Below are positions 32,117-40,768 of a stretch of 61,309 nucleotides of DNA, one piece after another (within the stretch, counting starts at the first letter, position 1; every line of letters starts with the position of its first letter). Source of the stretch: Egibacteraceae bacterium (lineage in GTDB: Bacteria; Actinomycetota; Nitriliruptoria; Euzebyales; Egibacteraceae); contig JBBDQS010000114.1 in NCBI GenBank assembly GCA_040905805.1, positions 1 to 61,309 of the forward strand, read 5' to 3'. The notes under the pieces were generated by a model. It did not search any database. It saw nothing but the letters and a program-made list of their open reading frames with translations, and had not been told where the DNA came from. Position numbers and translations under genes: made by a program.

Positions 32117-33382
32117 ATGGTGCCCTCAGCGTCTGCCTGGACCGCCACCTCGTGTCTGACGCAGCTGGAGGGTGCCCTGTCCGGCGAGACCTACCCTGCC
32201 GACGAGCCGCAGGGTCTCGACCCGGTCGACGGTCGGCCGCTGCTCGCCCGCTACGACCTGGAGGCCGCCGCCCGCACCCTCACCGCCGACGCGCTGGCCG
32301 CGCGCCGAGACGGGGGGCTGTGGCGGTGGTGGGAGCTGCTGCCCGTCCAGGACCCCGCGCACGCGCTGCACCTCGGCGAGGGCGCCACCCCGCTGCTGCG
32401 CGCGCCCCGGCTCGGCCGGGCGCTCGGGATACCCGGCCTGCGGATCAAGGCGGAGGGCGTCAACCCGACGGGGTCGTTCAAGGCCCGGGGCATGGCCGTC
32501 GCGGTGTCCCGTGCCGCCGAGCTCGGCGCCACGTCGCTGGTGGCGCCGTCGGCGGGCAACGCCGGCGGGGCGCTGGCGGCCTACGGCGCGGCCGCCGGCC
32601 TGCCCGTGACCGTGCTGATGCCCGCCGACGTGCCGGCGGCCAACCTCGACGAGGCGCTGGTGTGCGGCGCCCGGGTGATCCTCGTCGAGGGGCTCATCAG
32701 CGACTGCGGGCGCCTGGCCGGGCGCTTGGCCGCGCGCACCGGCGCGGTCGACCTGTCGACGCTCAAGGAGCCCTACCGCGTCGAGGGCAAGAAGACGATG
32801 GGGTTCGAGATCGCCGAGCAGAGCGGGTGGCGACTGCCCGACGTCATCGTCTACCCGACCGGGGGCGGCACCGGGCTGATCGGGATGTGGAAGGCGTTCC
32901 AGGAGCTGGAGGCGCTGGGCCTCATCGGCTCGGACCGGCCGCGCATGGTGAGCGTGCAGGCGGCCGGTTGTGCACCCCTGGTGCGCGCGTTCGCGGCGGG
33001 GGAGCGCATGGCCGAACCGTGGGACGGCCCGGCGACGACGCGCGCCACCGGCCTGCGGGTGCCCGCGACGCTGGGTGACTTCCTCGTGCTCGGCGCGGTC
33101 TGGGTCTCGGGCGGCACGGCGCTGGCGGTGGCCGAGGACGCCATCGAGGACGCGCGGGCTCTCGCGGGACGATCGGGTGCCGGCTACGTCAGCCCCGAGA
33201 CCGCCGCGGCGATGGCCGGCGTGCGCCTGCTCGCCGGGCGGGGCGACCTCGGGCCCGGCGACGACGTGGTCGTCTTCGACACCGGCGTCGGCCACAAGTA
33301 CCCAGCCCCGGACCTGCCGGTCCCGCCGGTCGTGACCGCCGACATCGACGAGGACCGCCTGGTCGAGCTGGCCGGCACCTGA
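32117..33382 (+). CDS. thrC: Threonine synthase
   Basis: 421-aa PLP enzyme converting O-phosphohomoserine to threonine. The PLP lysine lies in VNPTGSFKARGMAVAVS, the phosphate-binding loop in YPTGGGTGLIGMWKAF, and substrate contacts in LGEGATPLLRAPRL and SAGNAGGALAAYG. The type resembles plant/archaeal-like threonine synthases. The ATG at 32117 is set by the -10 spacing; a GTG directly before it is in frame. No other threonine gene is adjacent. Confidence 0.92.
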   Translation: MVPSASAWTATSCLTQLEGALSGETYPADEPQGLDPVDGRPLLARYDLEAAARTLTADALAARRDGGLWRWWELLPVQDPAHALHLGEGATPLLRAPRLGRALGIPGLRIKAEGVNPTGSFKARGMAVAVSRAAELGATSLVAPSAGNAGGALAAYGAAAGLPVTVLMPADVPAANLDEALVCGARVILVEGLISDCGRLAGRLAARTGAVDLSTLKEPYRVEGKKTMGFEIAEQSGWRLPDVIVYPTGGGTGLIGMWKAFQELEALGLIGSDRPRMVSVQAAGCAPLVRAFAAGERMAEPWDGPATTRATGLRVPATLGDFLVLGAVWVSGGTALAVAEDAIEDARALAGRSGAGYVSPETAAAMAGVRLLAGRGDLGPGDDVVVFDTGVGHKYPAPDLPVPPVVTADIDEDRLVELAGT

Positions 33383-33406
33383 GCGCGAGGGGCCGCGGGA
33401 CAAGAA

Positions 33407-33490
33407 GCGCGGGAAAGTGGTGAAGGAGCGCGGGGCGCAGGCTCAGGCAGCCCCTCCGTCGGCAAGCTTTCCCGCGCTGGCGCGGGAAAG
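33407..33490. terminator. Repeat-built hairpin terminator region after thrC
   Basis: GCGCGGGAAAG occurs at 33407-33417 and again at 33480-33490, with its inverse CTTTCCCGCGC at 33467-33477. The last two form a perfect 10-bp stem (CTTTCCCGCG-CTGG-CGCGGGAAAG, 33467-33490) with weak A-T extension. The first copy can pair with the inverse as an alternative stem. It lies between convergent thrC and a HAD gene. Confidence 0.55.
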
Positions 33491-33537
33491 TTGGGGAGCA
33501 CCAGGCGTGGCCGGGCTCGGGCCCTGCGCCGCGGGTC

Positions 33538-34179
33538 CTACAGGCGGCCGACCAGGGCGCCCGGGTCGTCGACGACGTCGTCGACGCCGGCGGCGAGCAG
33601 CCGGTCGTCGCCGAAGCCACCGCAGCGAACGGCGATGGTGCGGATGCCCACCCGCCGCGCCGCCTCGGCGTCCCACGGGCTGTCGCCGACCAGCGTCGCG
33701 TCGGCCGGCTCCACACCGAGGTCGGCGCACGTGGCCAGCAACAGGTCGGGCGCGGGCTTCGAGGAGCCGACGTCATCGGCGTCGGCGCTGCTCAGATCGG
33801 TGCGGCCCAGCGCACCGAGGAGCGCCTCGCGCACCTCGGCGTCGGCGGAGGTCGCGATCTGGAAGGCCACCTCGCGGCGTTCGAGGTCGCCGATCAGCTC
33901 GGTCGCACCGCGGGTGGCCCGCAACCGGCCGGCACGGCTGAGGAACCGGCGTCGGTGGTCGTCGGAGATGTCGTCGCCGTCGTCGACGTGGCGGCCGAGC
34001 ACCCATGGCACCAGTCGGGAGCCGCCCATGCCGATGCCCGCGTGGATGCGCCACGCGGGCACCTCGTACCCGCGCGCGGCGAAGGCCCCGCTCCACGCGA
34101 TGACGTGCTGGTACACCGAGTCCACCAGCGTGCCGTCGAGATCGAGCAGCACGCCGGGCATGTACGCGTCAGGGTCCAT
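33538..34179 (-). CDS. HAD-superfamily phosphatase
   Basis: 213 aa. Motif I LLDLDGTLVDS with the nucleophile Asp, motif II Thr/Ser in FQIATSADAE, motif III Lys in SSKPAPDLLLA and motif IV LVGDSPWDAEAA. The four-helix cap lies between motifs I and II (subfamily I, phosphoglycolate/beta-phosphoglucomutase-like). The substrate is unknown. ATG 34179 is chosen because motif I then starts near residue 10; the in-frame ATG at 34161 is possible. Convergent with thrC. Confidence 0.9.
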   Translation of the reverse strand: MDPDAYMPGVLLDLDGTLVDSVYQHVIAWSGAFAARGYEVPAWRIHAGIGMGGSRLVPWVLGRHVDDGDDISDDHRRRFLSRAGRLRATRGATELIGDLERREVAFQIATSADAEVREALLGALGRTDLSSADADDVGSSKPAPDLLLATCADLGVEPADATLVGDSPWDAEAARRVGIRTIAVRCGGFGDDRLLAAGVDDVVDDPGALVGRL

Positions 34180-34249
34180 GTCAAGGCGATGCCCAAGGGC
34201 GTCCGGTCTCAACCGCCGGTTCAACGGCGCGGTGTCCTTGGGCTCGGGA

Positions 34250-35485
34250 TCACGAGGGGCTGTCGACGGCTCCTTGCGGGTCGATCAGGGGGTGGCTGGG
34301 CCGACGCAGGCCGTCGCCGTCGACCGCGGCCCACATGACGCCGCTGCCGTCGACCAGCACCCAGCCTTCGGCTTGTCCGGCGACCGCCTCCGACGGGAGG
34401 TACACGCGTCCGCGTTCGGGGTGATCGGCGTGGAAGACCGGTGGGACGCCGCAGCCGGCCAGGCCGGCGGAGTCGTCGGACGACTCGTTGCCCGCGCCCG
34501 GGACGGGCGGGACGTCGAGCACGATCGGCGGTGGATCGGGCGCGGCCTCCTCGTCCACCGACAGGCGGACGTGGGTGGCGCGGAGCTCGACCACCTCGCC
34601 CAGGCCGAGCGCGGCCAGCTCGTCGGGCATGCCGTCCACCGGTCGCCACGACCGGTACAGCGGCAGGCCCGTCGGCAGGTGGTGGACGAACGTGCGCTCC
34701 ACGCGGACCTCGGGCTCGGCGCAGCGGCCGACGAAGGCGCCCTCGGGACCGCAGAACTCCTCGACGGTCACTACGGCCCGCAGATCGCCGGCAGCCAGGT
34801 CGAGCTCCGCCGCCACCCGGTCACGCACGGCGGTGGCGTCGCCGTCGACGAGCCGCACGCCCGGGACCTCGCCCGGGACCTCGCCGTAATCCTCGGGCAC
34901 GGGACCGAGCACGCGCCCGGGGGTCACGGGGTGGACCTCCGGGTCACGCGGGGTGCGGTCGCCGACCACCGCGTCGCGGGCGGCCGCCAACGCGGCGAAC
35001 GGCACGGTGGTATCGCGAACGTCCAGCGTGCCGCTCTCGTGCCATTCCGGGGTCATCCGGGACACGTGGGCGGGGTTGTCGCCCACGAGGACATCCCCGT
35101 CCGGCCGCAGCTCGTACATGGCGATGTGGACGTGGGTCCAGGTGTCCCAGCTCTCTGCCGCGAGCTCCTCGACGGTGCGCAGCACCGGCGCCCGCGGCTG
35201 CTGGATGTACTCGCCGTAGTCCAGGTCGACGATCTCGAAGCGCGCCTCCAGCGGCCAGCCGCCCGACTGCGGGGACGGTCCGGCGGGGGCGAGATCGACG
35301 CGGGTGATGCCCAGGCCGGCGACCGCAGCCGCCACCACCCCGACGAGCAGGAGGCCGGTCAGGCCCAGGCCGGCATGACGTCGGCGCCGGCGTGCGCCCG
35401 CCCGGCGCACGAGGTCAGCCACCGGCGGCTCGGCGTCGGTCTCCAGGACCGCCTGGGCGACGAGGCCCCGTAGGTCGTCAGTCAT
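34250..35485 (-). CDS. Membrane-anchored partner of the SigE-type sigma factor (putative anti-sigma)
   Basis: 411 aa. A cytoplasmic head of about 38 residues ending RRRRRH, one transmembrane helix (GLTGLLLVGVVAAAVAGLGI) and a large extracytoplasmic region without a family I recognise. That region has a pair of cysteines in EFCGPEGAFVGRCAEP and a C-terminal segment GRVYLPSEAVAGQAEGWVLV. It overlaps the sigma factor gene by 8 nt, the usual layout of ECF sigma/anti-sigma pairs of the SigE family. No zinc-finger anti-sigma motif is visible, so the inhibitory role is inference from position and topology. Confidence 0.75.
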   Translation of the reverse strand: MTDDLRGLVAQAVLETDAEPPVADLVRRAGARRRRRHAGLGLTGLLLVGVVAAAVAGLGITRVDLAPAGPSPQSGGWPLEARFEIVDLDYGEYIQQPRAPVLRTVEELAAESWDTWTHVHIAMYELRPDGDVLVGDNPAHVSRMTPEWHESGTLDVRDTTVPFAALAAARDAVVGDRTPRDPEVHPVTPGRVLGPVPEDYGEVPGEVPGVRLVDGDATAVRDRVAAELDLAAGDLRAVVTVEEFCGPEGAFVGRCAEPEVRVERTFVHHLPTGLPLYRSWRPVDGMPDELAALGLGEVVELRATHVRLSVDEEAAPDPPPIVLDVPPVPGAGNESSDDSAGLAGCGVPPVFHADHPERGRVYLPSEAVAGQAEGWVLVDGSGVMWAAVDGDGLRRPSHPLIDPQGAVDSPS

Positions 35486-35996
35486 CGCCGGCCTCGCTTG
35501 TGGTCAGGGGTGCCAGGTGGGCGCGCAGTGCGGCGACGGCCCGCCGGGTGTGGGCCTTGACCGCGTCCTCGGACAGGCCCATGACCGCCGCGGTCTCGGC
35601 CACCGACAGGTCGGCGTAGTAGCGCAGCCCGAGCACGGTGCGCTGGCGGGCGGGCAGGCCCAGCACGGCCTCGCGCACCGCGATCGCGTCGGTGGGGTCG
35701 GGGACCGGCGGTCCGCCGCCCGTGCCCGCCCGGGCGTGCGCGCGCCGCTCCGCTTGCCGGCGCCGCAGCCACGAGGTGGCGAGGTTCACCCCCACCCGAT
35801 GGACCCACGCTCCCGGTGCGGCCATCGCCGAGACACGCGTCCAGCGGTCGGCTGCCCGCACGAGCGCCTCCTGGGCGAGCTCCTCGGCCACGTGGCGGTC
35901 GCGGCAGTGCAGGCTCAGCGCGCCCACCAGGCGCGGGTACTCCCGGCTGGCGAACTCGGCGAACCCTGCTGGCTCCTGCACCCGGCCTCCCGGCAC
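35478..35996 (-). CDS. SigE-family ECF RNA polymerase sigma factor
   Basis: 172 aa. Region 2 spans GFAEFASREYPRLVGALSLH through EELAQEALVRAADRWTRV to WVHRVGVNLATSWLRRRQAE. Region 4 has VLGLPARQRTVLGLRYYADL and the helix-turn-helix LSVAETAAVMGLSEDAVKAH. It should direct RNA polymerase to a stress or envelope regulon, kept in check by the membrane protein encoded downstream. GTG 35996 is used; GTG 35981, preceded by GGGAGG, is an equally good start. Confidence 0.92.
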   Translation of the reverse strand: MPGGRVQEPAGFAEFASREYPRLVGALSLHCRDRHVAEELAQEALVRAADRWTRVSAMAAPGAWVHRVGVNLATSWLRRRQAERRAHARAGTGGGPPVPDPTDAIAVREAVLGLPARQRTVLGLRYYADLSVAETAAVMGLSEDAVKAHTRRAVAALRAHLAPLTTSEAGDD

Positions 35997-36085
35997 CCGC
36001 GGTCATACTGCACAGACGCGCGAGACGCCGGTGTGGTGTCACTATCGCAAGCGCGTCGGCGGGCCGGGCCTATGCTGCCGCTGCC

Positions 36086-37783
36086 ATGACCATCGACGAG
36101 GACCTGCGTGCCGCCGCCGAGGCGTGGATGGCCGACGACCCCGACCCGGCGACGCGTGCCGAGGTGGCGCGCCTGCTCGCCGACGGGGACGCGGACGGGC
36201 TCACGGCGCGGTTCGGCGCCCCCTTGACCTTCGGGACCGCCGGCATCCGGGGACCGCTGGGAGCCGGGCCGGCGCGGATGAACCGCGCGACCGTGCGCCG
36301 GGTGGTCGCCGGGCTCGCGGCCTGGCTGGGCGCGCGGGGTGCGGACGGTGACGTCGTGGTCGGCCGGGACGCCCGGCACGGGTCCGCCGCGTTCGCCGAC
36401 GAGGCCGTCGCCGTGCTCGCCGGCGCCGGGTTCGCCGTGCGCCACTTCACCGAACCCGTGCCCACACCCCTCGTCGCCTACACGGTGCGGGCCGTGGGCG
36501 CCGCCGCGGGGGTGCAGGTCACCGCCAGCCACAACCCGGCGGGCGACAACGGCATCAAGGTGTACCTGGCGGGCGGCCTGCCGTTGGGTGTCCCCCACGA
36601 TGGTGAGATCGCCGCCGCAATCGCCGCGGTCGGTCCCCTGGCGACGGTGCCCGTCACCGCGCCCCCCGCCGCCGAGGCACCAGATGCCATGCGCACCGGC
36701 TACCTGGAGGCGGTCCGCGCCCTCGCCGGTCCGGCCCCCGACCCGGCGGGCTTGCGCATCGTCGTCACGGCCATGCACGGGGTGGGGGGCGATCTGCTGG
36801 TCGCGGCCCTGGCCGACGGGGGCTTCACCGACGTCGTCCCGGTGGCCGCGCAGCACGATCCCGACCCGGACTTCCCGACCGCGCCCCGCCCGAACCCCGA
36901 GGAACCCGGGGCGCTGGACCTCGCCCGTGCCCTCGGCGCCGAGCACGCCGCCGACCTCGTCCTGGCCACCGATCCCGACGGCGACCGCCTCGCCGTGGCC
37001 ACCCCGGCCGACGGTTGGCGGACGCTGACCGGCGATGAGGTCGGCTGCCTGCTCGCCGAGCATCTGCTGGACCGCGACGCCGGCGAGCCCGGACAACCGC
37101 TGGTGGCCACCACCGTGGTGTCCTCGCGGCTGCTCGCGCGCATCGCCGAGGCTCACGACGCCGCCTACGCCGAGACGCTCACGGGCTTCAAGTGGCTCGC
37201 CCCGGTCGCCGAGGGGGCGCAGGCGGCCGGGCAGCGCTTCGTCCTGGCCTACGAGCAGGCCCTCGGCGTGATGGTCGGTGACGCCGTGCGCGACAAGGAC
37301 GGCATCGCCGCGGCGGTGCTGGTCGCCACGCTCGCCGCGGACCTGAGGGCCGGCGCGACGACGCTCACCGACGCGCTCGACGGCCTGGCCCGCCGCCACG
37401 GCGTGCACGCCACGGCCGGGCGGTCCGTCGCCGTCGAGCAGCCCGAGCAGGTCGAGCGCGTCCTCGATGCGCTGCGCCGCGCCCCGCCCGCCGCGGTCGC
37501 GGGGGCCGCCGTCGTGGCGGTGGCCGACCACGCCGCGGGCCTCGTCCGCCACGCCGACGGGTCGAGCGAGCCCCTGGACACCCCGCCCGCCGACATGGTC
37601 GGGCTGGTCCTGGCCGACGGCTCCCGGTGCCTCGTCCGCCCCAGCGGTACCGAGCCCGTGCTCAAGTGCTACCTGGAGGTCGTGGAGCAGGTCGCCGGCG
37701 ACGGCGTGGCGGTGGCGCGGGAACGCGCCGCCGGGCGACTCGAACGCCTCGGCGCGGCGTTCCTCGCCCTGGTCGACCGGTGA
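36086..37783 (+). CDS. Phosphohexomutase (PGM/PMM family)
   Basis: 565-aa four-domain alpha-D-phosphohexomutase. The active serine lies in VTASHNPAGDNG, the Mg2+ loop is TDPDGDRLAVA, the sugar-binding loop region is VAYEQALGVMVGDAVRDKDG, and the phosphate-binding loop is VRPSGTEPVLK. It belongs to the longer type that interconverts glucose-1-P and glucose-6-P (PgcA/Pgm2-like) rather than short PMM. ATG 36086; TATGCT at 36071-36076 with 9 nt spacing is the likely -10. It complements the glycogen enzyme in the window. Confidence 0.93.
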   Translation: MTIDEDLRAAAEAWMADDPDPATRAEVARLLADGDADGLTARFGAPLTFGTAGIRGPLGAGPARMNRATVRRVVAGLAAWLGARGADGDVVVGRDARHGSAAFADEAVAVLAGAGFAVRHFTEPVPTPLVAYTVRAVGAAAGVQVTASHNPAGDNGIKVYLAGGLPLGVPHDGEIAAAIAAVGPLATVPVTAPPAAEAPDAMRTGYLEAVRALAGPAPDPAGLRIVVTAMHGVGGDLLVAALADGGFTDVVPVAAQHDPDPDFPTAPRPNPEEPGALDLARALGAEHAADLVLATDPDGDRLAVATPADGWRTLTGDEVGCLLAEHLLDRDAGEPGQPLVATTVVSSRLLARIAEAHDAAYAETLTGFKWLAPVAEGAQAAGQRFVLAYEQALGVMVGDAVRDKDGIAAAVLVATLAADLRAGATTLTDALDGLARRHGVHATAGRSVAVEQPEQVERVLDALRRAPPAAVAGAAVVAVADHAAGLVRHADGSSEPLDTPPADMVGLVLADGSRCLVRPSGTEPVLKCYLEVVEQVAGDGVAVARERAAGRLERLGAAFLALVDR

Positions 37784-37807
37784 GCGCCGGGGCTCAGCGG
37801 CGGCGGG

Positions 37808-38311
37808 CTACAGCGGCAGCGGGACCACGTGCTCCATGCCGTCGAGCACCCGCACCCGCAGGTTGCAGTCCTGCAGGAAGCGGCGGGTGTCCTCCCATCC
37901 CTCGTAGCGACCGCCGGCCGCGACCACCTCGTCGATGCCGGAGTTGGCGATCAGCTTGGCGCAGCCGAAGCAGGGCGCCGCGGTGCAGTACAGCGTGGCA
38001 CCCTCGCGCTCCTCGGGGGAGGTGAACAGCAGCGCGTTGGCCTCGGCGTGGATGGCCACGCAGTTGTCGTACGGCGCGCACATCCCCGTGTCGCTGGCCG
38101 CATGCGGGCACGCGCCGGCGTCGCAGTGGCCGTACCCGGACGGCGGTCCGTTGTAGCCCGTGGACTGGATGCGCCGCTGGCGGGTGATCACCGCTCCGAC
38201 CCGGCGCCGTGCGCAGTTCGACCGGGTGGCGGCCGCGGACGCCAACCCGAGGAAGTACTCGTCCCAGGACTGCCGGCCCTGGCTTTGGGCGGGCGTCAGA
38301 CGGTTGGGCAC
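37808..38311 (-). CDS. Deoxycytidylate deaminase-family protein
   Basis: 167-aa zinc-dependent deaminase of the dCMP deaminase/ComEB group. Zinc and proton-shuttle motifs are visible as CVAIHAEANAL and CTAAPCFGCAKLI. The extra cysteine/histidine cluster YGHCDAGACPHAA...MCAPYDNC is typical of dCMP deaminases that bind a second zinc. It would supply dUMP for thymidylate synthesis. GTG 38311 has GAAAGG upstream. Confidence 0.9.
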   Translation of the reverse strand: MPNRLTPAQSQGRQSWDEYFLGLASAAATRSNCARRRVGAVITRQRRIQSTGYNGPPSGYGHCDAGACPHAASDTGMCAPYDNCVAIHAEANALLFTSPEEREGATLYCTAAPCFGCAKLIANSGIDEVVAAGGRYEGWEDTRRFLQDCNLRVRVLDGMEHVVPLPL

Positions 38312-38420
38312 GGCGGGGCCTTTCGCGTCGGCGGCAGCAGGCCCGGGGAAACGCGGCAGGCGCCGCGGGCTCCCGGCAGCGTACGCCCGCGGGCCGGACG
38401 CCGTCGAGGCCCGGCGGTGG

Positions 38421-39995
38421 TCAACCGGACGGATCGGCCGGCCCGTCCGCGCCAGACGCGACGAGCACCCGATTGCGCCCGGCGGCCTTCGCGGCGAGGA
38501 GCGCGTCGTCGGCGGCCTTGATCAGCACCTCCGGGGTGTCGGCGTGCTCGGGGGCGAGTGCGACGCCGACGCTGGCCGTGATGGGCACGACCGTCGAGGC
38601 CTGCTCGACCCGGCGGCGCAACCGCTCGGCCGCGGCGTGCGCGGCGGCCCGGTCGCAGCCCGGGACGATGACGGCGAACTCCTCCCCGCCGTAGCGGGCG
38701 ACCGTGTCGAAGCCACGGGCCGAGGCCATGAGCGTGGCGCCGACCTGCCGCAGGACGTCGTCGCCGACCTGGTGACCGTGCGTGTCGTTGACGGTCTTGA
38801 ACCAGTCGATGTCGAGCAGGAGGAGCGCCACCTGCTCGCCCTCGTCGCCATCAGCCGCGTGCTCCGACGCACGCATGGCACGCGACACCTCGGCAGCCAG
38901 GGCGTCGTCGAACGCCCGGCGGTTGCCCGTCCCGGTCAGCCCGTCGATGGTGGCCAGTCGGCGCTGCTCGTCCAACAGGCGCGCGGCGCGCAGGGCCAGG
39001 GCGCCGTGGTCGGCGAAGCGCTCGAGGGCGCTCACGACCCGCCGCTCGATCCTGGCTTCGCCGTGCTCGGCCACGACCACCCCCAACGTCCCGCCCTCCC
39101 CTGGCAGCGGGACGACCACGAGGTTGCCGGCCGCCGGCAGCAGCCGCGCCAGGCCGTCGTCGTCGTCGTCGTCCAGGCCACCGACGAGCAGCGTGGTGCG
39201 ACCGGCACATGCCCGGCGCAGGACCGAGCCGGGGCCGGCGGCAGACGGGGCCGCGGCGGCGGGCACCGTCCCGGCGTGCGCAAGGAGGGTGCTGTGGTCG
39301 TCACCGCCGAGCACGACCACCCGCGTGAACCCGAAGGTGGTGTGCAGTCGCTGGGCCAGGACCCCCGCGACCGCGGGCACGTCGTCCACCTGGTCGAGCT
39401 CCGCGGCGAACCCGGCCAGGGCCTCCAGGTCGGCGCGCCCGCGGCGGAGCTCGCGCTCGTTGACCGCCGACAGCGACGCCGTGGCGAATGCGACCACCCA
39501 GAGCACCGCCGCGTACGCCACGAGCCAGCGCCCCGGCTCGGCGCCCAGCCCGGCCGCCGTGATCACCCCGAGGTCATGCAGCTCGTGGGCCCCGTAGAGC
39601 AGGAGCGAGTGCCACAGCGCGACCTTTACGCCGGTGCGGTAGGACACCAGCAGGGTCACGCCGGCCACGTGCAGGAGCACGAGGTAGGCCACGATGCCAG
39701 CGCCACCGCCGGTGGCCGCGCCCGCCCACGCGAGGTACACGCCGTCGAGCACGAGCAGCCCCCCGACCGACCCGAGGCCAGATGCCCCGGTGCGCCGCCA
39801 GACCTCTTCGAGGCTGACCGAGCCGACCAGGTACAGGACCGTGACCGCGACGAGGTTCTCTGCCGCCACCGTCAGCGGCGTCGCGCCCATCGCCGCCGCG
39901 GCGAGGACCAGGACCGCGATCGCCCCCCGCAGCCAGCGCACGGGCGCGAGTCGCTCTGTGACGGGGACCAGCCCGTCCATTCCGGGTGCCTTCAT
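38421..39995 (-). CDS. Membrane diguanylate cyclase (GGDEF protein)
   Basis: 524 aa. The N-terminal about 180 residues contain six or so hydrophobic segments with little loop sequence, a MASE-like membrane sensor. A GAF-like region follows (FAAELDQVDDVPAVAGVLAQ through LPGEGGTLGVVVAEHG). The C-terminal cyclase domain has IDGLTGTGNRRAFDDAL, the substrate Asp in LLLDIDWFKTVNDTHGHQVG and the active loop RYGGEEFAVI. The intact GGEEF predicts active c-di-GMP synthesis. The ATG overlaps the stop of the surface protein gene (ATGA). Confidence 0.93.
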   Translation of the reverse strand: MKAPGMDGLVPVTERLAPVRWLRGAIAVLVLAAAAMGATPLTVAAENLVAVTVLYLVGSVSLEEVWRRTGASGLGSVGGLLVLDGVYLAWAGAATGGGAGIVAYLVLLHVAGVTLLVSYRTGVKVALWHSLLLYGAHELHDLGVITAAGLGAEPGRWLVAYAAVLWVVAFATASLSAVNERELRRGRADLEALAGFAAELDQVDDVPAVAGVLAQRLHTTFGFTRVVVLGGDDHSTLLAHAGTVPAAAAPSAAGPGSVLRRACAGRTTLLVGGLDDDDDDGLARLLPAAGNLVVVPLPGEGGTLGVVVAEHGEARIERRVVSALERFADHGALALRAARLLDEQRRLATIDGLTGTGNRRAFDDALAAEVSRAMRASEHAADGDEGEQVALLLLDIDWFKTVNDTHGHQVGDDVLRQVGATLMASARGFDTVARYGGEEFAVIVPGCDRAAAHAAAERLRRRVEQASTVVPITASVGVALAPEHADTPEVLIKAADDALLAAKAAGRNRVLVASGADGPADPSG

Positions 39996-40648
39996 GCCCG
40001 GGCGGACCCGGGGGGGAAGGTCAGGTCGGGGGCTGCCTCGCGCGGTGCCAGGGCGAGCTTCGGGTCCCGCCGGTCGATCCAGCCCTGGACCGACAGGAAG
40101 GCCCCGACGAGCAGCAGCAGGAGCAGGGGGACCCCCGCGCGCTCGGCGACGGGCCCGACGATGCCGGGGCCGCCCGGGGATCGTCCCGCAGAGGAGGGCG
40201 GCGGTGGCGGGGTTGACGGCGCCGATGCCGGCGGGGTGGTCACCGGCGCGGTCGCGGGCGCCGGAGCGGGGACGGGCGCCGGCTCGGCGGCCGCCGGGGG
40301 CTCGGACGCAGTCGGCGCGGCCGGAACCGGCTCCAGCACCGCTGGCGGGGGCTCCACAGCGGTTGGCGCGGGTGGTGGTGCCAGCGCGTCGGCCGTCCCC
40401 TCCACGACGTCCTGGACGGCGCCGGTGACGCCATCGACCGTGCCGCCGACCGTGTCGACGGTGCCGTCCACCGTGCCGCCGAGCGTGTCGGTGAGGGCTC
40501 CGACGGTCTCGGTGGCGGTGTCCACCACCGACCCGAGCGCCTCGTCGCCCACCAGCGGCAGGGCGGCGGCCGGACTGCCCAGAGCCAGCAGGGCGAGGAG
40601 CACGCTGGCGCAGGCCCACACGCGGCCGCGGGCTCGTGCGTCGCCCAT
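39992..40648 (-). CDS. Putative surface protein with signal peptide, TVDG repeats and C-terminal anchor
   Basis: 218 aa. Signal peptide VWACASVLLALLALGSPAAA, then an amphipathic repeat block of the TVDGTVDTVGGTVDGV type (residues about 40-80). A Pro/Ala-rich stretch of about 80 residues follows, then a hydrophobic segment VPLLLLLLVGAFLSVQGW before a charged tail. The layout resembles a stalked, membrane-anchored surface protein. It is translationally coupled to the diguanylate cyclase, so the pair may link c-di-GMP output to the envelope; this is inference. ATG 40648 has GAGGAGG about 9 nt upstream. I do not recognise the family. Confidence 0.75.
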   Translation of the reverse strand: MGDARARGRVWACASVLLALLALGSPAAALPLVGDEALGSVVDTATETVGALTDTLGGTVDGTVDTVGGTVDGVTGAVQDVVEGTADALAPPPAPTAVEPPPAVLEPVPAAPTASEPPAAAEPAPVPAPAPATAPVTTPPASAPSTPPPPPSSAGRSPGGPGIVGPVAERAGVPLLLLLLVGAFLSVQGWIDRRDPKLALAPREAAPDLTFPPGSARA

Positions 40649-40768
40649 CTCGTGGCCTCCTCTTCCCTCGCGCCCTCGCGGTGGCGGTGCCCCAGGCAGA
40701 GCACGGGCACACGCCGCTTGGGGGGATGTCGGCACCTCGAGAGCGGACCTTTAGGGTGAGCAGGCCAT

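Noticed and set aside
40649-40768. Riboswitch upstream of the surface protein/GGDEF operon
   Set aside because: The leader has GC-rich hairpins, but I could not match any known c-di-GMP or c-di-AMP riboswitch consensus.
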